The notes beneath the pieces are model-generated. The model ran no database searches. It saw only the letters and a list, made by a program, of their open reading frames with translations, and had not been told where the DNA came from. Both the position numbers and the translations under genes were made by a program. Below, in pieces: positions 1 to 4,447 of a stretch of DNA of 6,851 nt (the first letter of the stretch is position 1; each line of letters starts with the position of its first letter). This DNA comes from Pseudomonas sp. (lineage in GTDB: Bacteria > Pseudomonadota > Gammaproteobacteria > Pseudomonadales > Pseudomonadaceae): the NCBI GenBank assembly GCA_003525045.1, contig DQGF01000431.1:1051-7901 (forward strand), in the 5' to 3' direction.

Positions 1-729
1 CGGCTGCTCGGCTACGCCGAGTCGATCGAAAGCACCCTGCATATGGCCTGCGAGCAGGTGTCAGGTTCCGGAGTGGCGTTGTCCGGGCATGTACGCATGG
101 GCTGCACCGAAGGTTTCGGCAGTTTTTTCATCACCCCGCAGTTGAGCCATTTCGTCGACGCCTACCCGGCGATCTCGGTGGACATCCTGCCGCTGCCGCA
201 CTTCATCAGCCTGTCCAAGCGCGAGGCAGACATCGTCATCGCCCTGGAGCGCCCGGAACATGGTCCGTACGTCTGCTGCAAACTCTGTGATTACCGATTA
301 CAGCTGTACGCGACTCAGGATTATCTGGACAAGCACCCACCGGTCCGCCGCCCGGCCGACCTGGGTAAACATTCATTCATCAGTTACGTCGACGACCTGG
401 CGTTCAGTTCGGAGCTGTTGTACCTGGCGAACGTGCTGCCCGGTGCCAGCGCCAATTTGCGCAGCACCAGTGTGATCGCGCAATTCGTGGCTGCGCAGCA
501 GGGGCGGTCACTGGCGATCCTGCCGTGCTTTTTGGCGGCTCAGGATCAGCGCTTGCTGCCGGTGTTGCCGGAAGAGATCAACATCACCCGACAGTTCTGG
601 ATGTACTGCCGCGAGGACCTGCGCAAGCTTAAACGGATTACCTTACTGTGGGACTACATCCGCGCGGTGACTGAACAGAATCAGGGCCTGTTGATGGGGG
701 AAAGTCGGGAGATGTTGTTCGCCGATTAG
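1..729 (+). CDS. LysR-type transcriptional regulator, 5'-truncated by the window edge
   Basis: The reading frame is open from base 1 to the TAG at 727-729 and gives 242 residues. LysR proteins are usually about 300 residues, so roughly 60 N-terminal residues, the winged helix-turn-helix, lie outside the window; the ATG at 43 is internal. Residues 1-22 fit the linker helix. From about residue 29 (LSGHVRMGCTEGFG) to about 225 the sequence fits the periplasmic-binding-protein-like effector domain, with recognisable landmarks: READIVIAL, the LYATQDYLDKH segment, and the second subdomain around STSVIAQFVAAQQGRSLAILP. Members of this family act as cytoplasmic tetramers that bind an inducer and regulate target promoters, often next to their own gene. 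The likely targets would be upstream, outside the window. The ligand cannot be read from the sequence. The gene converges on the minus-strand genes, so it is not in their operon. I am confident of the family and not of any pathway. Confidence 0.93.
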   Translation, partial: RLLGYAESIESTLHMACEQVSGSGVALSGHVRMGCTEGFGSFFITPQLSHFVDAYPAISVDILPLPHFISLSKREADIVIALERPEHGPYVCCKLCDYRLQLYATQDYLDKHPPVRRPADLGKHSFISYVDDLAFSSELLYLANVLPGASANLRSTSVIAQFVAAQQGRSLAILPCFLAAQDQRLLPVLPEEINITRQFWMYCREDLRKLKRITLLWDYIRAVTEQNQGLLMGESREMLFAD

Positions 730-735
730 TCGGCG
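720..735. other. Small hairpin spanning the LysR stop codon
   Basis: CGCCGA (720-725) and TCGGCG (730-735) form a perfect 6-bp inverted repeat around a 4-base loop, TTAG, which contains part of the LysR stop codon. There is no T-run after it on either strand. It could help end transcription or protect RNA 3' ends at the convergent junction, but a stem this short also occurs by chance in GC-rich DNA. Confidence 0.25.
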
Positions 736-746
736 CTCACCACGAT

Positions 747-769
747 CGCACCCGACGGTTTTCGGTGCG
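747..769. terminator. Possible weak bidirectional terminator hairpin between convergent genes
   Basis: CGCACC (747-752) pairs with GGTGCG (764-769). The stem can be extended by GA/TC if one C is bulged, leaving a loop of about six bases. It lies between the LysR stop and the end of the minus-strand genes, where a shared terminator would be expected. A canonical T-tract is missing on both strands, so intrinsic termination would be weak. Its right arm overlaps the perfect palindrome at 767-778. Confidence 0.25.
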
Positions 770-778
770 GCCGGCCGC
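767..778. repeat. Perfect 12-base GC-only palindrome
   Basis: GCGGCCGGCCGC reads identically on both strands and is centred between 772 and 773. It sits just outside the end of the possible small minus-strand ORF and overlaps one arm of the 747-769 hairpin, so the two structures would compete in RNA. Its function is unknown, and it may be only a by-product of high GC content. Confidence 0.4.
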
Positions 779-779
779 C

Positions 780-932
780 CTATCGCTGGAGGCCACCGGC
801 CAGGGCCAGCAAGGCGATGAACAGGGTGAGGGTGAAAAAGCGCAGGGCACGCTGCGTGGGTGATAATACGGGTTTAGCTTCTGGTTTGAACGTCGGCAGC
901 CGGGTGCTCCGGCCCTGCCGTGTGCTGCGCAC
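780..932 (-). CDS. Possible small single-span membrane protein overlapping the cyclase 3' end
   Basis: In a frame different from the cyclase, an open stretch ends at TAG (780-782). Its C-terminal part reads LSPTQRALRFF followed by a strongly hydrophobic run, TLTLFIALLALAGG, then LQR. That is a plausible single transmembrane helix. The codons of this tail, which lie past the cyclase stop, are mostly G or C in third position (repeated GCC, CTG and ACC), like real genes here. The start is unclear. A GTG at 932-930 gives 50 residues with no good ribosome binding site; an ATG at 1028 gives 82 residues but overlaps the cyclase much more and looks like out-of-frame sequence. It would be co-transcribed with the cyclase and coupled by the overlap. 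I do not recognise a family. It may instead be non-coding. Confidence 0.33.
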   Translation of the reverse strand: MRSTRQGRSTRLPTFKPEAKPVLSPTQRALRFFTLTLFIALLALAGGLQR

Positions 933-2142
933 CTCGGGACAGGCGCCTGGCTTGGTACATGGCGGCATCTGCGGCGCTGAGCAGCGCGCCGGGTGTGTCC
1001 CCATGATCGGGGTACACGGCGATGCCAAGACTGAGCGACGTCAACACCTGAGTACTACCCGGCAAGGGGATCGGCACGTCCATGCTGGCGATGATTTTAT
1101 CGGCGATCCACTCGGCGTCTTCGGTCTTGTGCAGCGGTGTCAGCAGGACGGCAAACTCGTCACCGCCCAGGCGTGCCACCAGATCGTCTTCACGCAACTG
1201 CGCACGAACCCGCTTGGCCACGGCCACCAGCACCGCGTCGCCCGCGGCGTGACCGAAGTTATCGTTGATCCCCTTGAACCGGTCGCTGTGGAGAAACAGC
1301 ACCGCGAGTCGCTCATCGTGCTTGTTGGCATTGCGCAGCGCGCGCATCAATCGGCCTTCGAAAAACGCCCGATTGGGCAACCCGGTGAGGCTGTCATGGC
1401 TGGCCTGGTGAGCCAGGGTTTTGTTCTCGTTTTGCAGGTGGGTCTGCCAGGATTCGAGTTCATCGAGCAAGGCATTGAAGTCGTTGCCCAGGTTGTCGAG
1501 TTCGCCGATGTCGGCAGGTGGCACACGCTGGTCGAAGGTGCGCTCGCTGCGTGCGGCGTGGGCTACGAAAGCCAGGCTGCGCAGTGGGCCGGTGATGCCG
1601 CGAAGTTGCCGACGCGCCAGATACAGGGCCACCCAGGCACTGACGGCGGTACACACAATGATGCCCGCCAGCCCACTGAGCAGAACACGCAACAGGCTGC
1701 CGCCGTGACCGGTGAGTTGGATACTGCCGATTTCCTGGCCTTGGTGGACGATCGGCAGGCTGATCGGTTTTTCCAGAAAAGCCTTGGCAATCTGCATTTC
1801 CAGATCGGAGAGCAACCCGGTTTCCGGTCGTTGCCAGCGCGCCAATAACTTGCCCTGCTCGTCCAGCACCTGGGCATCGGCCACTTCTTCGGTGGACGCG
1901 ATCAAGGCCAGCGCTTTGTTGGCGGCGGCCTTGTCGTTAAACACCACCGCGGCTTCCACGGTGTAGTTGATCGAGCGTGCGATCAGGTGCAGGTTGTGGT
2001 CGGCATAGAGCCGCAAGGCCAGAACGCCCAGCAGGATCAGTGAAAGACTGGCCATGGCCACGCCCACCAGCGCGCCGGTCAAATGTCCGCGACCGATGAC
2101 CGAGCGCAGGGTCGGGCGACTATCCGGTCTGGAAAACCTCAT
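874..2142 (-). CDS. Membrane-bound diguanylate cyclase, YfiN/TpbB-like (CHASE8-HAMP-GGDEF), with altered metal site
   Basis: This is a 422-residue inner-membrane protein of a family that joins two GTP into c-di-GMP to control biofilm formation and motility. The order is: TM1 at about 21-45; periplasmic CHASE8 at about 48-150 (ARSINYTVEAAVVF); TM2 at about 151-176; HAMP to about 230; GGDEF from about 244 (DSLTGLPNR at 250-258). It resembles P. aeruginosa TpbB/YfiN throughout. GGDEF is at 326-330 and the RxxD product-inhibition site at 317-320. The guanine-contacting N293 and D302 are present. The usual F-I-D-x-D metal motif reads FLHSD, so H285 replaces the first metal-binding Asp (PleD D327 by ungapped numbering). 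The ATG at 2142 is chosen because it matches the family N-terminus (MRFSRPDSRPTLRSV); an in-frame GTG at 2304 adds 54 residues unlike the family. Its own ribosome binding site is weak, and a short ORF overlaps its start by ATGA. No yfiR or yfiB is adjacent. Confidence 0.92.
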   Translation of the reverse strand: MRFSRPDSRPTLRSVIGRGHLTGALVGVAMASLSLILLGVLALRLYADHNLHLIARSINYTVEAAVVFNDKAAANKALALIASTEEVADAQVLDEQGKLLARWQRPETGLLSDLEMQIAKAFLEKPISLPIVHQGQEIGSIQLTGHGGSLLRVLLSGLAGIIVCTAVSAWVALYLARRQLRGITGPLRSLAFVAHAARSERTFDQRVPPADIGELDNLGNDFNALLDELESWQTHLQNENKTLAHQASHDSLTGLPNRAFFEGRLMRALRNANKHDERLAVLFLHSDRFKGINDNFGHAAGDAVLVAVAKRVRAQLREDDLVARLGGDEFAVLLTPLHKTEDAEWIADKIIASMDVPIPLPGSTQVLTSLSLGIAVYPDHGDTPGALLSAADAAMYQARRLSRGAQHTAGPEHPAADVQTRS

Positions 2143-2219
2143 GGTGCCGCCGACTGGCGCAGGGACAGTTGCAGGACGCCAGGGAGAATGCGCACAGTCG
2201 TCCAGACAGCCACCTTCAT
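2139..2219 (-). CDS. Possible 26-residue leader ORF coupled to the cyclase start
   Basis: ATG at 2219 is preceded by GAAGAG (2234-2229, nine-base spacer). It opens a short frame beginning MKVAVWTTVRILPG and ending SLRQSAAP. Its TGA (2141-2139) overlaps the cyclase ATG in an ATGA arrangement. The same frame is open back to an ATG at 2342, which in turn overlaps the recD stop as ATGA and would give 67 residues. That longer start has GGAGGA almost touching it, which is too close for efficient initiation. No known domain is visible, and the peptide resembles neither YfiR nor any family I know. If translated, its main effect may be to deliver ribosomes to the cyclase start, which lacks a good site of its own. 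Codon bias is less clear than in recD, so chance is quite possible. Confidence 0.25.
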   Translation of the reverse strand: MKVAVWTTVRILPGVLQLSLRQSAAP

Positions 2220-2338
2220 GCGGGGATTCTCTTCGAGCGAAACGGGATGTTGCCGCAACGATAGCATAGCGTCGTAACACCAGCGAGGCGGCGCAGTCCG
2301 GCACTTCGGACAGTTTCCGTCGCCTGGCGCCGCCCCTT
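2143..2338 (-). other. recD-cyclase intergenic segment
   Basis: About 196 bases between the recD stop and the cyclase ATG. It holds the possible leader ORF, a short AT-richer island near 2258-2280 with a weak promoter candidate, and a small dyad, GTTGCGGCAAC (2259-2249). No hairpin followed by a T-run marks a recD terminator, so readthrough from recBD into the cyclase gene is plausible. I see no REP element, tRNA or riboswitch-like structure. Confidence 0.6.
2258..2266 (-). promoter_or_regulatory. Weak extended -10 promoter candidate for the cyclase gene
   Basis: On the minus strand TGC-TATCGT (2266-2258) resembles an extended -10 element: TGn followed by a hexamer matching TATAAT at four of six positions. 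It lies in the only AT-richer patch of the segment, with an overlapping TATGCT just upstream. At a 17-base spacing the -35 position reads TCGCTG, a poor match. The 5-1-5 dyad GTTGC-G-GCAAC overlaps the right end of the hexamer and could be an operator. This rests on motif resemblance only. Confidence 0.22.
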
Positions 2339-4447
2339 TCATTCCTCCGCCCGGGGCCCCTCTTCCAGCTCCAGCATCAACCCGCTCAAGCGCTTGACCT
2401 TGCGCCGCACCGCCTCCTCGAACACCCCGGCGCGCGGTTCGATCAACGTGAACCAGTGCTTGGCGCGGGTAATCCCGGTATAGATCAACTCTTTGGTGAG
2501 TACCGGGTTGAGAGCGTCCGGCAGAATCAACGCCGTATGGGCAAATTCCGACCCCTGGGATTTGTGGACAGTCATGGCGTACACGGTTTCGACATCATTG
2601 AGTCGGCTCGGCAGAACGAAGCGCACACCGCCCTGCCCGTCATTGCGTGGGAACGCCACACGCAGCACCTGCCGCCCGGCCTCGGGTCCATCACGTTCCG
2701 GTAACTTGAGCGCGATGCCGATGTCGCCGTTCATCAAGCCCAGGCCATAGTCGTTGCGAGTCATCAGCACCGGGCGGCCTTCGTACCATTGCTGGTCACT
2801 GTCGATGAGCCGCGCCTTGAGCAGTGCGTCTGTCACTCGTTGATTCAAACCTTCCACGCCCCACGGGCCTTTGCGTACGGCGCACAACAACTGGAAGGCG
2901 TCGAAGGCTTGCAACACGCTACGTGCCCAGTCGTTCCAGGATTGATCATGCAGCGGTCTGTCGAGCGCTGGCCGCTGGCTGCGTAGCAGGGTCAGGTAAT
3001 GCCGATAACCTTGCGGCCCGTCGCCATGCCCTTCAAGCAGCAAACGTTCCAGCGCCCGATCCTGCTCACCCTTGAGGGACAGGCAAAACACGTCGTCGTG
3101 ACTGCGCGTCGCCAATAACTGGCGGGCTTGTTCAGGGTGCTGCTGGTTGACCCACCGTGCCAATTGTCCAATGCCACTGCCCTCGCCGAACCGGCGGGAG
3201 TGGCGCAGCATCACCACTTGCTGGGCGAGTGGATGAGTCCCGTTGAGGTCTTCCTGCAAACCGCTGGCGTCCAGGCTTTCTCCACTCACCGCTTCCAGCC
3301 ACTGCCGGGTCTGCGGGCTGTACCAACCGGCCTCGGCATCGCGACACAGATCGCCGAGAACCGCACCGGCCTCCACCGAGGCCAGCTGGTCCTTGTCACC
3401 CAGCAGTACCAGTCGGGCATGGGCCGGCATCGCGTCGAGCAGGTTGGCCATCATTTCCAGGTCGATCATCGAGGCTTCGTCCACCACCAGCACATCCAGC
3501 GGCAGGCGATTTCCCGCGTGATGGCGGAAATGGCGGGTACCGGGACGGCTGCCGAGCAGACGGTGCACGGTGGTGACGTCCGAGGGGATTTTGTCCCGTA
3601 TCGCTTCAGCGACTTCCAGGGTGCGCACCTGCTGACTGATGGACTCGGTCAGCCGCGCCGCGGCTTTACCGGTGGGGGCGGCGAGGCGAATGCGCAATGG
3701 CTTGCCTGCCTCCACGGCCGGCGCCTGAAGCAACGCCAGCAACCGCACGACGGTCGTGGTTTTGCCGGTTCCCGGGCCACCGGTGACAATGCTGAAGGCA
3801 CTGCGGGTCGCCAGGGCGCAGGCGAGTTTCTGCCAGTCGATCACTTCGCCGGGCCTGGCGGGACCGAACAGACCGGTCAGGCGTTGGGATATGTCGTTCG
3901 GGGTTGTTTCGTGTTCCGCCAGACGCTGGCGCAACGAGTGATCGATGCGCCGTTCGTAAGCCCAGTAACGACGCAGGTACAGGCGCTTGCCCGATAGCAC
4001 CAATGGCCTCTGCTGCGCTGCTTCACGACCATCGACCGCCAACGCGACCAGATTGCTCGCGGCCAGCACCTTGCACCAATGAGTGCCGTCGAGGGCTTCA
4101 AGCAATTGCGACGGCAACACCATCGCGTCACTTTGCAGATCACCTTCCGGTGGCAGCGACAGGGCGAAGTCCGGCTCCTTGAGTGTCTCGAACAGATCCA
4201 GGCAGACATGACCGTGTCCCAGTTGGTGACTGGTCAATGCCGCGGCCAGCAGCACCAGCGGATCATCGTCGGGCGCGAGTTCATGCAGAAAAGCCACGAA
4301 AGCCTTGTCCAGCGCTCGCAACCAGCCGCGTTCGACCCAGCGCGTGAGCAACAGCAACAAGTCATCGGCGCGACTCAACGGGGCCAGATCCGCCAGGCTG
4401 TCGGCGGCCAATGGCGTGGGCAGCAAATCGGCAAAGGTGCGACTCAT
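2339..4447 (-). CDS. recD: Exodeoxyribonuclease V subunit alpha RecD (5'-3' helicase of RecBCD)
   Basis: This complete 702-residue protein is an SF1B helicase. It moves 5'-3' on one strand while RecB moves on the other, and within RecBCD it drives unwinding and resection of double-strand breaks. Motifs appear in order: Walker A GGPGTGKT at 223-230 (K229); motif Ia APTGKAAARL at 257-266; Walker B VVDEAS at 321-326; motif III GDKDQL at 350-355; motif IV HSRRF at 416-420; YAMTVHKSQGSEF at 623-635; and arginine-finger motif VI YTGITRAK at 656-663. Residues 1 to about 200 are the RecB-contacting N-terminal region. It is longer than the E. coli protein (608 residues) but all helicase motifs are intact. 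The ATG at 4447 overlaps the recB TGA as ATGA and has AGGGAG (4460-4455) seven bases upstream inside the recB end, which supports this start and indicates translational coupling that keeps the subunits in balance. Confidence 0.98.
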   Translation of the reverse strand: MSRTFADLLPTPLAADSLADLAPLSRADDLLLLLTRWVERGWLRALDKAFVAFLHELAPDDDPLVLLAAALTSHQLGHGHVCLDLFETLKEPDFALSLPPEGDLQSDAMVLPSQLLEALDGTHWCKVLAASNLVALAVDGREAAQQRPLVLSGKRLYLRRYWAYERRIDHSLRQRLAEHETTPNDISQRLTGLFGPARPGEVIDWQKLACALATRSAFSIVTGGPGTGKTTTVVRLLALLQAPAVEAGKPLRIRLAAPTGKAAARLTESISQQVRTLEVAEAIRDKIPSDVTTVHRLLGSRPGTRHFRHHAGNRLPLDVLVVDEASMIDLEMMANLLDAMPAHARLVLLGDKDQLASVEAGAVLGDLCRDAEAGWYSPQTRQWLEAVSGESLDASGLQEDLNGTHPLAQQVVMLRHSRRFGEGSGIGQLARWVNQQHPEQARQLLATRSHDDVFCLSLKGEQDRALERLLLEGHGDGPQGYRHYLTLLRSQRPALDRPLHDQSWNDWARSVLQAFDAFQLLCAVRKGPWGVEGLNQRVTDALLKARLIDSDQQWYEGRPVLMTRNDYGLGLMNGDIGIALKLPERDGPEAGRQVLRVAFPRNDGQGGVRFVLPSRLNDVETVYAMTVHKSQGSEFAHTALILPDALNPVLTKELIYTGITRAKHWFTLIEPRAGVFEEAVRRKVKRLSGLMLELEEGPRAEE

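Noticed and set aside
817..1848. A 343-codon open frame on the plus strand
   Set aside because: It lies opposite the cyclase coding sequence, has no recognisable domain, and is the long antisense opening expected when codons end in G or C.
2143..2304. N-terminal extension of the cyclase to a GTG at 2304
   Set aside because: The extra 54 residues are rich in Arg, Cys and Pro, do not resemble the family, and would place an unlikely segment before TM1; the ATG at 2142 matches the known family N-terminus.
3128..3997. A 289-codon plus-strand open frame opposite recD
   Set aside because: Mirror of a helicase whose motifs are intact on the minus strand; the antisense product is low-complexity, with no domain or ribosome binding site.
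4444..4447. recB-recD overlap as a possible frameshift or fusion
   Set aside because: The ATGA overlap with a well-spaced ribosome binding site is a normal compact operon junction, and both proteins end and begin as expected for their families.
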